DNA of 64,000 nucleotides, from NCBI GenBank assembly GCA_002197995.1, contig NGZR01000001.1:4464001-4528000 (forward strand). Reading direction: 5' to 3'. The position numbers and the translations under genes are program-made. The notes under the pieces are model-generated. The model made no database searches and was not told the origin of the DNA. It saw only the letters and a program-made list of their open reading frames with translations. The DNA comes from Gaeumannomyces sp. JS-464 (Eukaryota; Ascomycota; Sordariomycetes; Magnaporthales; Magnaporthaceae). Every line of letters starts with the position of its first letter. Positions within the stretch are counted from its first letter, which is position 1. This document shows, piece after piece, positions 23,018 to 34,373 of the stretch.

Positions 23018-23700
23018 AAAGCCACACGCAGCGTGTCGACAGAAGCAAAACGCACATCGATACAGCGTGATGGAGGCTTTTTGCATGCCAGCTTTGCAGT
23101 ATAGCCAACCCGAGACTCGTGAGAATCAGTATCTGGATCCCCCATCGGCAGGGCCCCTTTCAGACACGCTTCACTCCCAAAACATGCTTCAAGTTCGGCT
23201 GGTAAATTGCTAGGAGGTATCAACAACCCACCTTGGGGCTACTGTTCTCGAATATATTCCCCGTTGACAACCCTTGATCTTTGTTAACACCATGCCAGAC
23301 TGGGCACATTAGTGCCGAACCCCATGTTCCCTTGCAGGCCACAGGTTTCAATCGAAGATTACGGCATGCGGGTACACCTATCCCGAGGGTGCCTGGTTGG
23401 ATAAGAGGCACAGATGGAACGCATGGCTGTCACAAGGTGCTGACGTTGCGGCAGTTGCGTGCTCCTGCCGCCTGCTATTTCCGCTCGAATTGACACCCAT
23501 CGGATGCAGTACCCCGCCCCTCGCGGTGACGCATCAATCGTAACACCGTCTGGATTTCATCATTGATATGTGGGCTCCAAGCCTGCTCACACAGTAATGG
23601 AACGGGCGAGTTGACAGCAGCCTCCACCACTTCTCATACACTCTATGATCACGAAGCAAGACGCGGTTTGACAGCAATCATCGCATAGCACACTCTGGAG
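23018..23700. other. Intergenic, no gene seen
   Basis: Only short non-conserved frames. The region immediately before 23701 is the promoter of the CENP-V-like gene. Confidence 0.5.
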
Positions 23701-24899
23701 ATGGAACAAGACAGCGGCAGCATGGCGCCCCACGATAAAGATGTGAAGGATTCAAATGCCACGAGCGCCGCCAAGACGCTCACGGCCCGCTGCTTCTGCA
23801 AGGCAGTGCACTTCACCGTCACGGTGGGGATTTCGGACCTGCCACTGCCGGTCCACCTCTGCAGCTGCTCCATCTGTCGATACACACACGGGATGATGAG
23901 CACTTTCCACGCGCCTCTTCCTCGCGGCGTCTCTCCGCGCTTCATAGCCCCCTCGACTATCGAAGGCGCCTTGACGGGCTACATATTCAAGGCTGAGGAG
24001 AGCGGGAACTGCCCCAAGAGCGAGAGGTTTTTCTGCAAGACATGCGGCTGCCATGTGGGCGACCGCGACCTCGAGCCCAACGCTGACGGCGACCTTGAGT
24101 GGCGCGTTGCGTCGAGCGTGTTTGACGACCATGGACCGCAGACTTTCCGCATCCAGAGCCACGTCTACGCCGACCCCGCCACGCAGGGCACAGGCGGGAT
24201 GCTCGAGTAGCTGCCCACCATTGGGGACTGCGCCATGAAGACGTGGAACTTGGAGGCGGGATCTTCGGCATCTGAGCACCAGCCGCCAGAGCAGGAGTTT
24301 GACGAGGCCGGCAACGAGCGGCTTCGAGCGCAGTGCCACTGCGGCGGCGCGTGAGCTTTACGCTTCCGAGGCCCAGCGTGGCGGCGACGGCCGACGACGA
24401 CCACCTGCGGCACTTCGCCAGCCCGCCCGACCCCTCCAAGTGGACGGCCTCGTTGGATCTGTGCGACGACTGCCGGCTCATGGACGGCACGCACGCGGTC
24501 GCCTGGACATATGTGCCGCTTGCGCAAACGCTGCCGCGGGTGCCGCCCGACTTCAAATTCGGGACGCTAACGGCGTACGACTCGGAGCCGGGCAATGTTA
24601 AGCGTGCCTTTTGCGGAATTTGCGGCGCTACCGTCTTCTACTCGTGCAAGTCCCGGAGCCCCGAGGACAGGCCGGACCGGCACATCGTGGACGTGGCGGT
24701 CGGCCTTTTGCGGGCGCCCGAGGGGATCGCGGCAGAAAAGTGGCTGAGCTGGCGGTGCGGGCGCATGTCGTACTTTGACAGCGGCAGGCGGTACGACGCC
24801 GCGTTTGCCGATTCTCTAAAGAAGGGATACGAGGCATGGGGGCTGAAGATGTACGGCCAAGTGCTTGATTGGAACCTGGGGCCCCCGAGCCCGGTGTAA
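23701..24899 (+). pseudogene. Tandem CENP-V/GFA-domain protein with in-frame stop and frame shift
   Basis: GFA/CENP-V domains bind zinc and include glutathione-dependent formaldehyde-activating enzymes; the substrate here is unknown. Domain 1 (residues ~25-150) has CFC, CSCSIC and FFCKTCGCHVG. Domain 2 has CHCGG, LCDDC and FCGICGATVFYSC and ends WNLGPPSPV. Two defects separate them. A TAG at 24208-24210 interrupts GMLE-stop-LPTIGDCAMKTWN, where a Trp codon would fit the family, so this is a TGG to TAG type change. A one-base shift near 24350 separates CHCGG from VSFTLPRPS. If the stop is real, only a 169-residue single-domain protein is made. If it is an error, the gene is an ordinary two-domain protein of about 398 residues. 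The locus has no visible intron. Confidence 0.8.
24208..24210 (+). other. In-frame TAG between the two CENP-V/GFA domains
   Basis: The reading frame is open and family-like on both sides of this codon. A Trp codon TGG with G to A change (C to T in a CpA context on the other strand) would produce it, which is also the context of repeat-induced point mutation; a single site cannot prove this. Confidence 0.65.
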
Positions 24900-26010
24900 A
24901 GCAGCACCAAAGCCTTTGGACGCCGCTATGTACACGTCAACTGCCCCCATATGCAGGCACAGCGAAGACATGAAGCGGAAATGTGCCCAAGCGGGGTCGA
25001 AGAACACGCAGAGATGGAGGGGAAGGACCGAGGCCTTCAAGCTCAGCCAAAACCTGGCACGTTCTCCAATCATTGCTTGCATGCATGCATCGCAGAGGTC
25101 CCCAGCGGGCGCACTTAGCCCCTCACCTGGGCCCCCTCGGGCCCCTCGCCTCGGCCGCTAGGGGCGCGGGTACAGCACAGTGTTCCCGATGCGCGCTATC
25201 ACGGTGATATTGACGGCCCGCCGAAATGGAGGGGCCAAAAAAGCACGCCAGAAAGAGACACTGCGATGGCACGGTTGCGAGCGCCTGAAATCTGGGGCGA
25301 AAACCCGCGTGCGCTGCAACATTGCACTGGCCAGGGAGGTGCCATAACCGGCCTAGTTACCGAGCTCGCGACTGGGGCTGCAGCCATAGGGCCGCGCGTT
25401 CCGCGTAGTGCGCGCCGGCAGGCCGTGCTGGGACGCATTATCCCTGCGCTACAGCAGGCTCGCCCCCGTCCGGGTCACATCCGTCACACTCAATCACACA
25501 TCTTGTCCTCGAGGCCATCACATCACACCCGCCCTTAGCTGCATAGACGCGCGAGCCCAGCAACAGCCGCTGGCGGCTAACGGCCGTGTGCGAATTTCGC
25601 CGCGGCTTTTTTTTTTTCTCCCTTATTTTCTTTCTCACCTGTTTTCTCGACATCCATCTGATGTACCAATACCGTGGATACACCCCGCCCCCCATGGCCT
25701 AGACACTAACCGAACCTGTCAAAGGTCTGTCAACCAGTACCTCCCTACCCACTCTCCAGGTACCGCACACAGCACGATAAAGCCGCCGCATGAGTTCGTG
25801 TTGTGCACGCGGTAGTTCCGCAGGTACCTCCCTCCCTATCTCCCGCGGAAACGAGGTCTAGACTGGACAGGCAATCAGTAGCCTGAGCGCCAGGTTATCT
25901 ATGACCCCTCCCACCTCTCCCACTCGCTAGCCTGGTTAGCTTTTGCCTTCTCCCTACCCTCGCCGCTCTTCCACTCGCGTCGCTGCTTTTGCCATTCACA
26001 GCTTTTGGAC
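24900..26010. other. Intergenic and 5' leader of the F-box gene
   Basis: No gene seen. The segment 25.6-26.0 kb is strongly pyrimidine-rich (T/C runs), typical of fungal leaders. Confidence 0.5.
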
Positions 26011-27261
26011 ATGTCGTCCTCTGTCTATGGCCCGCAAGGCGTTGCCCACCCCTTCCCACCACCCACAATGACGGCAGCAACGGCCTTGGCTAACGGAGCC
26101 GCCAACAACGACCTCCAAGGCCCGGCCGAGGCCCGCATCTCAGCACTCGTCCGTCCTGAACAAGATGCCATGAGCGGCGTCCGCCTGATCGACATCCCTG
26201 CGTCGATTCCTCGCAGCTGGCCGCCCAGGCCGCGAACCGACGCCCACGTCCTCCGCAAGCCCCTGGGTGACCTAACCAGGTTCCCCGACGAGCTGCTCCT
26301 GGCCACGGTTGGGTTCCTTGACTTCGAGTCGCTCGACCGCCTCAGGCAGATCTCCCGCCGCGCCCGGGATATCATCGAGGGCCTCGAGGTCTGGCGTGAG
26401 CTGCTCCGCTACGCCCCAGCCCAGCTCCACGTCCTGTACCGCACGGGCCTTCTGGGTGTCCACCCGGCCTCCAAACTCCTGGCCGTGCTCCGCTCCTCCA
26501 CGTGCACCTCGTGCCGCACCCACTTTGGCGGCTTTCTCTTCCTCATGACCTGCGAGCGCGCCTGCCTGAGCTGCCTGTGCGAAAACTCGGCCCTGCGCGT
26601 CACTACCCCGGACAAGGCCGCTCGCTGTTTCCGCCTTGCTCCAGAACAGGTCGCGAGACTGCCCACCATGACCACCATCCCACAGAGGAGGTACTCGGGC
26701 GCCCTCCGCGAGTGGTACAAAGTCCCAACCCGCCTCGTCAGTGTCAAGCATGCCAAGGAGCTCTCCCTTGCTCTGCACGGCGGCGAGCTCCCACCGCCGG
26801 TTGAGCCTGCTCGCACGCCTGAAGGGAAGCTGCTGCCCAGCCACAACCCTCTCGACCCCTATGTGTTTGAGGCATTCCGGGATGCCCCGCTCGAGCCGCC
26901 AGGGCAGGACTTGTCGCTGGTGAACCCGAAGCACGCCGTCCCGGACGACTTTATGGGCGCCGCCATCGTCCGGATGCCGTCCCTCCGCCCACATGCCGCC
27001 ACACGCCAGGCCAGCGGCGACGACAGCTCCCCGCTCGAATACGGCATATACTGCAGCGGATGCCAGAAGATGCGCATGCAGTTTGAGCAGGGCATCCTAC
27101 CCGGGCATGTGGCCCTAGAGCTGTTCCCTCCGACGCTGAAAGATCGGCGCCGCGCCATAGAGGCAGTCACGCAGCGCCTCTGGTCAACACAAGGGTTCGT
27201 CGACCATGTCGGGAAGTGCTACGGTGCCCAGATACTACTCCAGAGCATGATACCGGCTTGA
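26011..27261 (+). CDS. F-box domain protein
   Basis: An intact single-exon gene of 416 residues. The F-box (FPDELLLATVGFLDFESLDR, about residues 92-130) should bind Skp1 in an SCF ubiquitin ligase. Downstream, CTSCRTHFGGFLFLMTCERA and CLSC form a Cys-rich zinc-like cluster, and YCSGCQK near residue 350 adds a CxxC. This layout is common in filamentous ascomycete F-box proteins of unknown substrate. The ATG at 26011 (GGACATGTC) is the first ATG of the frame. It differs from the double F-box protein at 15.2-16.9 kb in length and Cys spacing, so the two are not recent duplicates. Confidence 0.88.
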   Translation: MSSSVYGPQGVAHPFPPPTMTAATALANGAANNDLQGPAEARISALVRPEQDAMSGVRLIDIPASIPRSWPPRPRTDAHVLRKPLGDLTRFPDELLLATVGFLDFESLDRLRQISRRARDIIEGLEVWRELLRYAPAQLHVLYRTGLLGVHPASKLLAVLRSSTCTSCRTHFGGFLFLMTCERACLSCLCENSALRVTTPDKAARCFRLAPEQVARLPTMTTIPQRRYSGALREWYKVPTRLVSVKHAKELSLALHGGELPPPVEPARTPEGKLLPSHNPLDPYVFEAFRDAPLEPPGQDLSLVNPKHAVPDDFMGAAIVRMPSLRPHAATRQASGDDSSPLEYGIYCSGCQKMRMQFEQGILPGHVALELFPPTLKDRRRAIEAVTQRLWSTQGFVDHVGKCYGAQILLQSMIPA

Positions 27262-27423
27262 AAGAGGAGTAAAAAGCGCTGCGTTTGTAGAACTATAAAA
27301 GACTTTCCCTATCTTCCTTTTCTACAACGAGAATAACACAATGGTTGGAGATGGTTACCTTGCGGATCCCTGCTCGGGAGCTAAAAAGAAAGGGGAAGAA
27401 AGCGGATGGGATGGCACAGCCAT

Positions 27424-29079
27424 CTAGGCTGGCTGTCGGTACTGCGCCAGCACATCGGTAGTATCCTCAAACGGAACGGCGCCCAGATGTGTCCAGGCGC
27501 CATCGACCCTGAGGGCGATGTCTTTGTCCTTGGAGTGCCAGAGAAACTCTGTCTTGTCGTCCCCAAAGTGGATGATTGATTTCTCCTTGAAACACCAAGC
27601 TGTGTCAGCATGCGCTTTATCTGCCTCTGGCTCCGCGTCCTCTCCCAAAGCCGCTCTTGGGCACACGCCCGCTTGCACTTACCAGACCGATCGTCAGCTT
27701 GATGACGCCGTCGGCCCAGTGCGGCTCGTACTTGACGCAGGGCCGCTCGCCGCCGATGGCCATGGCGAGGATGTTGTCGGCGACGATCATGGACTGCTTC
27801 ACGGCCGCGCGGGCGTTGGGGTTCGTGGTGCCCGTGTCGGCCACGTCGCCGCACGCAAAGACGTTGGGCAGGGACTCGTCGGCGATCTGCAGGGTCGGCA
27901 GGACGCGGACGTGGCCGGATTCAGAGATGGAGGCCGGCGAGAGCTCGGCGAGTATGTGCGAGGTTGGCCGCTGCCCGACGCAGCTGATCTGTAGATTCCA
28001 GAAGGGGGTTTCGGGAGGGGTTCTTGTCAGCTGGGTGAAGGAAATAACATTTCTCTGCTCGCAGGCCAAAAGACAGAAAAAAAAAAGGAAAAAAAGGGAA
28101 ACAAGACGGAAAATAAAAGGCAGTCCTACAAAAAGATCGCACTCGATTTTCCTGCCCGACCGCAGTGTCACCACCCGGCCGTCGGCATCGACGGCGGCGC
28201 GCTCGTTCAGCACGACCTCGACGCCCAGGTCGCGCAGGCCTTCAAGGGCGGCGGCCTGCAGCTCCGGGCCGAACCTGTGCATGACGGCGGGCCGCGAGTG
28301 CACGAGCACGACCTCCTTGCCAGGGTGCTTGTCCTTTGCGTCGGCGGCCAGCTCGACGCCGGCGGCGCCGCCGCCCACGACGACGACGCGTCCCGCCGCC
28401 GCGATGCGCCGCTGCATCTCGCGGATCCGCGCCAGCCCGCCCTCCTTGTCCGGCGCGCCGACGCGCGACGGCAGGCCCTCGCCCGCGCCCGAGCCGGTGG
28501 CCACCACGAGGTACTCGTAGGGGATCACCTCTCCGTCGTCGTCGCCGCCGTCGCCGCCCCCGCTCCCCTGCAGGCGCACCGAGCCGCGGGACACGGAGGC
28601 GACGTGGCCCGTGACCCAGCGCAGGCGGTCCGGGGCGGCACCGGCGAGGTGGGGCCCGTAGGGGATCAGGGCCTTGTGCTCGTGGCCCTCACACGACTGC
28701 GCGGCAGCAGCCACCGAAGTGGAGAGTGGCGCACGGCGCTCGACACGACGACCCGGTGCGGCGAGTCCGCGGGCAGGGCCGTGGCCAGCTGCTGGGCGAC
28801 GTGGTAGCCCGCGAAGGAGGCGCCGACGACGACGATGTTTTTGAGCGACGGCTGGGCCGGCGTCGCTGCTGCTGCTGCTGCCGCCTCGGCGTCTTGTGGC
28901 GTCTTGCCATGGCCGGCGGCGGATGCTGCTGCTAGCCTTTCCTTCCGCTTGAGCGCTTGCTGGCGCTTGAGCCGCTTGTTGAGGGCGCGGGTGCGTCTGA
29001 AGAAGCCAAGGGCCGAGCCGAGCGTGTAGGCGAAAAACCTCCAGATCAGGCTGGCCTTGGCCAGCAGCTTGCCTGTCAT
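27424..29079 (-). CDS. AIF/FSP1-like FAD-dependent oxidoreductase
   Basis: Pyridine nucleotide-disulphide oxidoreductase of the AIF-M2 (AMID/FSP1) and NDH-2-like family, expected to oxidise NAD(P)H with FAD at a membrane. Exon 1 is 29079-28130, exon 2 27988-27683, exon 3 27585-27424; introns 28129-27989 (141 bp) and 27682-27586 (97 bp) have GTAGGA...ACAG and GTAAGT...CAAG ends. The N-terminus has a hydrophobic segment (LIWRFFAYTLGSALGFF) and a Lys/Arg-rich stretch. The FAD motif is NIVVVGASFAGYHVAQQL, the NAD motif RVVVVGGGAAGVELAAD, and the C-terminal FAD motif NVFACGDVADTG. One base is missing near 28742; with it the coding length is exactly 473 codons (472 residues). Fungal relatives are often called AMID-like or apoptosis-inducing factor B. 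A quinone-reductase role is inference. Confidence 0.9.
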
Positions 29080-29734
29080 GTTGGGCGTGTGTTTTATGAT
29101 AGGTGGGTTGGATGAGAGGAACCTGGTCGGAAGTAGTCCCACAGCATAAATAGTTTTTATCAGATGATCAGATTAGATTAACACCGATGCAAGCAGGGGT
29201 CGTCCCTAGCCCACCCGCCCGGCCTTGTCGGACTTTTGGCTTGGTGTGTGTGTGCGGATTTCCCTCGTGTGGGCTTCGCTCGGCCGAGGGGTGGGCTGGG
29301 ACTGGGCTAGGGCCGAAATAACCGACCATGCAATGCGACGGATGGGCTTCCACGCCCGCCTCAGCTGGCGTCTCTCAAAACCGCCCGATCCGACCCTGCT
29401 CTCTCGCAGCTCCGGTCTCGGTCGTCCCAGAGCAGAAGCGGCCGATCAAGACCCTTGTGTTTGGGTATTCGGGGCCCGCCACTTTTTGTTTGTTACATGT
29501 GTGCTCGTGTTGCCTGGGACTGGCACGAAATTCCCGAAAACACCGAGCACTTTAATACTGCAGTTTCTCGGTATTGGAGGTGTGCGTTTGAAAATAAAAT
29601 AAAGTAAATAAATAAATAAAAATGCACTACTATCAAAATCTGCGGCATGGGTATTCCGCTGTCCTAGGTCTGGATTATCGAGAAAAAGAAATGACTGTGT
29701 GAAATCGTGGAAGAGAGAAAAACAACCACCCCGT
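29080..29734. other. Intergenic, no gene seen
   Basis: Between two reverse-strand genes; presumably promoter of the oxidoreductase and 3' flank of the acetyltransferase. A short AAATAAATAAATA tract lies near 29610. Confidence 0.5.
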
Positions 29735-30709
29735 CTACTTGATCAGCTTCTTCCACCAATGCCTCTTAGTCCCGCCGCTCGCCTTGAGCACCTCACTGCT
29801 GGCCGCAGAGCTCGTCACCACGGGCGCCTTTGCCGCTCCAGCCAGCATCCCCAGCCTTCTGCTCCTCCTCCTTCTTATTCTTCTTCTTCGCAGCCTCTCT
29901 CCCGAACTTGGGGTACCCGGCCTCGCGCCACTCCTCAAACGTCAAACCCCCGCGGCGGACGGCATCTTGACCATGAGCGGCACGTCGACGCTTATCAACG
30001 GCAGTCCCAGCACTTTTCCCTTGTGCGAGATCTTCTCCCGGAGGCGCACGAACCCCATGCGCTCGTACAGCTTGACCGTCGACGGCGACGACTCAAAGTA
30101 GACGGGCACGCCGCACGCCTCGCCCGTGGCGAGCGCCCACTCGATGAAGGCCTTGCCGGCCCCGCGGCCCTGGTGCTTTGGGTCGACGGCGATGACGTGG
30201 ACGTCTGGCCGCGGTTTGTCTTTTTGTCAGCTTCGGTTTTCAGCCTCCAGCCCTCGACTTTTTTTCCCCAACACCACCACCACCAACACCACCACCAACC
30301 ACCTACAGATATACCGCTGCCCGCCCCACAGCTTCTCGCGCATCTCGGCCAGCGGCACCAGGATGGCGTCGGCGCGCTCGCGCTCCTTGCCCTCGAGCCA
30401 GGCGCAGCCCTCGAACCTGCGCTCCTCCGGCGAGCGCTCGCGGAAGTGCGCGTCGCCGAGGCCCATGCCGACGATCTCGCCCGTCTCGGTGTCGACGCAC
30501 TTGAGCGTGTACTGGTGGTCGCACTTGTGCCACCAGTCGAGCGTGGCTTTTGCGTGCGCCGCCCGGAACTCGGCCGTGTCCGTCTTGCCGCCGGGGAAGA
30601 GGATGTCGACCATGATGCGGCCCATCATGTCGTTTTTGAACGAGGCAAAGTATATCTCGTATAATCGCGGTATGTCCGGGATCAGCGCTGGCACCACCGC
30701 GATCGGCAT
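29735..30709 (-). CDS. GNAT family N-acetyltransferase
   Basis: Transfers acetyl from acetyl-CoA to an unknown amine. Exon 1 (30709-30307) begins MPIAVVPALIPDIPRLYEIY and ends GGQRYI. A 102-bp intron (30306-30205, GTAGGT...GCCAG) leads into YVHVIAVDPKHQGRGAGKAF, which carries the acetyl-CoA-binding motif Q-x-x-G-x-G. YFESSPSTVKLYERMGFV follows, with the usual GNAT motif B tyrosine. The frame is interrupted at a run of five G (reverse strand; 29947-29951). With six it continues GLTFEEWREAGYPKFGREAA and onward. A second shift before the end is suggested because the basic terminus KRHWWKKLIK lies in another frame ending at 29735. Family members are typically 220-280 residues, which suits this extent. 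Confidence 0.85.
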
Positions 30710-32739
30710 CTTGGGCGGTTGTCGAAGGTGGCTCGCGTTTAATAGATTGTTGTTCCAACAAGTAGGCACTCTGGCTGTTTTCCACAGAAACACTTTGGGA
30801 CTGAAGAAGCGTATGATCGAGACGTTTTTCCGAAGTTCGATTCTTCAAAAAGAAATCCTGGGCCAGGTATAAAAAAAAAAAACCACCAAAAGTCTCGGGC
30901 ACTTACCCTTGGTACCTGGCCCGAAAAGATAGCTAGGGCGCACCTACATCCTCTGCCGTGAACCCGGCTAATGTGCCTACCTGGGCAGGCAAGTTGGCTA
31001 CGTCGGCAGGCGAGTCCATGCAACGCTCGCCCTGTATGAGCTCGCTTGTCCAAACCACACCCCTAGCTCGTGAAGGTGTGGGTGGGACGATGGGACCACC
31101 ACGGTAGCCGTCACGCTAGGCTGCTCATCCCCCATCTGGAAGGTATTTCGCCAGCACCTCCAACCTTCACACAGTAGTCTGTCTGGCATTGGAGAGCGAG
31201 AGCCCCGGGGATTTCCCCACCCGGTCCCCTCTCGTCCCAGTGTTTGGATACGGACTTTGCTATCCAGCTGAAAAAAAAGCTTGTTCGCTGAGGAGCGGAG
31301 CTGACAGTGGAAATGGGGCAATGATGGAGCCGTCTAGGTAAGTGCCTGACTGATATCCCACCTGCCAGCTGGGGAGCACCGGTCGACCACCACCGCCTTG
31401 AGGTATTTTACTACGTAAACGGGCGAGCAACCGAGGGAAGAAAAAAAAAGGACGTTGCATTCGCTCCCCAAAAGCATCGCAAAAGCGGACCAGATTCCTG
31501 TTTAGTGCTAGGCTCTGCCTTCGACAAGAGGGCAGCGGGCCAATAGGGGGGTTCAGGGGTGGCGCCAAGCCAATTTATCAGATCCGCAATCGGCCGTTAT
31601 CTGATCTAGCCGGCAGGTCCTGCGGGGCGGGGGTGTCCTGGGTCTCGTCCCCCCGCTCGTGGCAACCAGGGAGATCAAAATGTTCAGGCTCGGGCTCGGC
31701 GTATTGCGCGGGCAGGTGCTTATAACATCCGTGATACGGAACAAGCATTTTGACACGTGGAAAAGTAAACTTTGTGTCAAATTTCCACTTCAAGAGCCCC
31801 TTTACGCATACGACAGTTACAACGTCTCCAGCCGCGGCTTTCCAACTTTTCATTGGTTCCGGTTCCGTATCTCAAGGAGTATCCGATAGCGCAGAGACCG
31901 AGTACAACTTCACGGTCGGGCCGCGGTGCTGGCACAAGAAAAAAAAAAAAAAGCGACTCGAACAAGGTCAGAGCCACTTGTGGATCCTCGGGGCGTTGGA
32001 GAGCACGAGGGAGACACGAATTTGGATGGCACAATCGAATCGTAAAACCATTTAGTCATCATTAACTCGGGGCCAACCCTAAACCGTGTTCATGAGGGAT
32101 GGCCCGATAAACAGAAAGAGACGGAAATCCACCCAGAGGATACTGGTCTTAGTATATCAGCAAACTGAAGAGCGAACAGAGAACAGAGATCATGCTAGGT
32201 CGTCGTCGTCATAAACCCTTCGGAACAACTCCATCCAAATCGTGTAATCGAAGCCTGGAAGCCGAACCTTCTGCCCGATGTATCATATAATTCTTCCTCC
32301 TTCAACCCGATACGCCCTTCCGCGAACACCATGAAACATATATCAACAAGGCATTGAAACCTTGTAGTAACCAACAGTCTATGCGATGTGAAGGCGTACC
32401 AAAGAAGAGGGTCGATAATGGGGAGCGCTGCCCATATAGAATAGAGGAGAGCAACGAAGAGACCTGTGAAGGAAAAGGTCGGAATAGAGAAAACAAGGTT
32501 GAAATGATAAGAGTGGCACGGAATGCCATGAATCGAAAGATCTCGCTTGTAAACGGCAGCGTGGCGCCGAAAACGATACCGGACTGAACCGTATCAGGTG
32601 AGGGTGGCAAGCATGGCGCGCAGAAGCTTGGGAGGGGGGCCTGCGGTAAATGGGAAACAAACGACAAGTCAGCACGGCTGAACATCTCGGCGAGAGCAGA
32701 AGCCAGGTGACCGCACCTCTGGAATATTGGGTGGTACCT
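30710..32739. other. Intergenic, no gene seen
   Basis: About 2 kb with only short non-conserved frames, several A runs (30872-30883, 31440-31449, 31939-31951) and T-rich patches. The sequence next to 32740 is the 3' flank of the DUF8035 gene. Confidence 0.5.
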
Positions 32740-34373
32740 TCACCGATACTTCGGCACACTGATGGACATCCTACCTTTCTTGTCCTTCTCGATGCGCACT
32801 CCCCGCCGCGGCTCCTCAATCTTCTCCACCCGTTCCTCGTAAATGACGAGCTGGCCGTCGCTCAGCCTCTCGGCTCGGACAAGGTCGCCGCGAGAGTGCG
32901 ACCGATGTCTACTGCGGTGCTTGCGGTCCACCAGAGCCAGCGGGCCGACGCTGATGTCATCCGACACCTCGCGGTATTCGCGGTAGCCGCGCGGGCCGGC
33001 GTCCACGATGACGGGGGTCCGCGTCGAGTCTGTCGTGTACGAGCTATACGTGGCCGTCGAGCGCGCCGGCGAAGTGTCGCGCACCACCATAGTCGTGGTC
33101 GTGTTCATGACAGCCGGGGCAACGGGGGCAGGGGGTGGCGCCGGGGGTGCGGCGTTGACGATGACAGGCGGCTCCTCCCTGTAAACTACTGACAGGGGCG
33201 GCGGCGGCGACGTCACCCAACCTTCTTCGCGGCGCCGCTCCTCGATCACTTCACCGGCCTCGGAACGAGCGGCCAAGATCTCGACCTCGCCTAAGTTTGT
33301 GCGTCAGTATTTCAAATTATTTATCAAAGTGGGCGTCATTTTCACGCGAGAGGCCGGGTCTTACTCTTCTTGAACTCTTCGCTTAGCCTGAGCAGATCGT
33401 CAATGTTCTCCTGGCCAAGTGCGCGCTGGATGATAATTGTGTTTCCCTATCGTCCCAAGTACATCCATGTTAGCCAGAGTGACTCGAAATACGACAGCAT
33501 AGTCCTAGGATATGCTTTCTGACATCTCAACTCAATTCGAGGGTGACAGCAAAGGCTTACCTCTTCCTCAAAGGGGTATCCCAGCTCAATGATAGCCCGC
33601 TTGGAAACGAGCTTGGCAGGGATGCGCGTCTTTCCCTTCTTGGGATACTCGCTCTTGACAGTGGTGGCTGTGCGGGACGACGAGCTGCTGCTGGTGCTGG
33701 ATGACCTGGAGCTGCTGCGGATGGTGCTGCTGCGATGGCTCCGGGTGCGGGAGCGGCTGCGCTCTCGCCTGCGAGTCCGGGACGACCTTGCGCTCGCGCA
33801 CAGTGCGTTCTGGGTACGCATGGAAATCGTCGTCGCCGTAATGGTCCGGATCCGAGATGCGGATCTCCTCCGTGTTCTCGTAGCGCCGGGCGGGGGCAGC
33901 GCGCGGGTCCGTGGCAGGGGGACGGGAACGTATGGGGCAGGGCGGTAGTCCTCGCGACGAGCGGGCGGGCCATATTCCTCGACGTGGTCATGGAAGCCGG
34001 GGCGGCGGTCGAACGTATCGAGGCTCGACTGACGCCTTAGCAGCGTGCCAGGGCGTTGCGGCCTACGGGGCGAGGGGCTTCGAAGATCCTTCTCGATCGT
34101 GACGCGACGCTCATACTCCTCGCGGCGTGGCGAAGGGGGACGGCGGGCGAAACGGGGCTCATCATCAAAGTAACGGCGCTCCCGACGGACGAAGTCATCA
34201 TCAAAAGCCGATCTCCGTCTCTCGTCCTCGCGGAAGCGGAGCGGGGGCGACGCACGTCTCGTGTAGCTACGGGCGTCGTCGTCATCATCGTAACGGCTGC
34301 GCTCGTCGAATCGGGCGCCACCTCCCTCGTAGTGGAATCGCTCGCGATCCCATCGGTCGCCGCGGTTGGCCAT
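32740..34373 (-). CDS. RS-rich DUF8035 protein
   Basis: A 481-residue fungal protein with a disordered Arg/Asp/Ser-rich N-terminus and the DUF8035 core. Exon 1 (34373-33561) begins MANRGDRWDRERFHYEGGGA and ends KTRIPAKLVSKRAIIELGY plus PFEEE. Introns 33560-33447 (114 bp) and 33364-33291 (74 bp) flank exon 2 (33446-33365, GNTIIIQRALGQENIDDLLR). Exon 3 carries proline-rich and basic segments and ends KGRMSISVPKYR. The whole frame is open, but between about 33760 and 33890 the +1 frame (RYENTEEIRISDPDHYGDDD) looks more family-like than the main frame (ATRTRRRSASRIRT). This implies two compensating single-base changes that alter ~40 residues without stopping translation. The many Arg-Ser and Arg-Asp dipeptides suggest RNA or splicing association, which is inference. 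Confidence 0.85.

Noticed and set aside
24333..24899. Second CENP-V domain as an independent gene
   Set aside because: It has no plausible start; the CHCGG part of the domain lies upstream in the other frame, so it belongs to the same interrupted gene.
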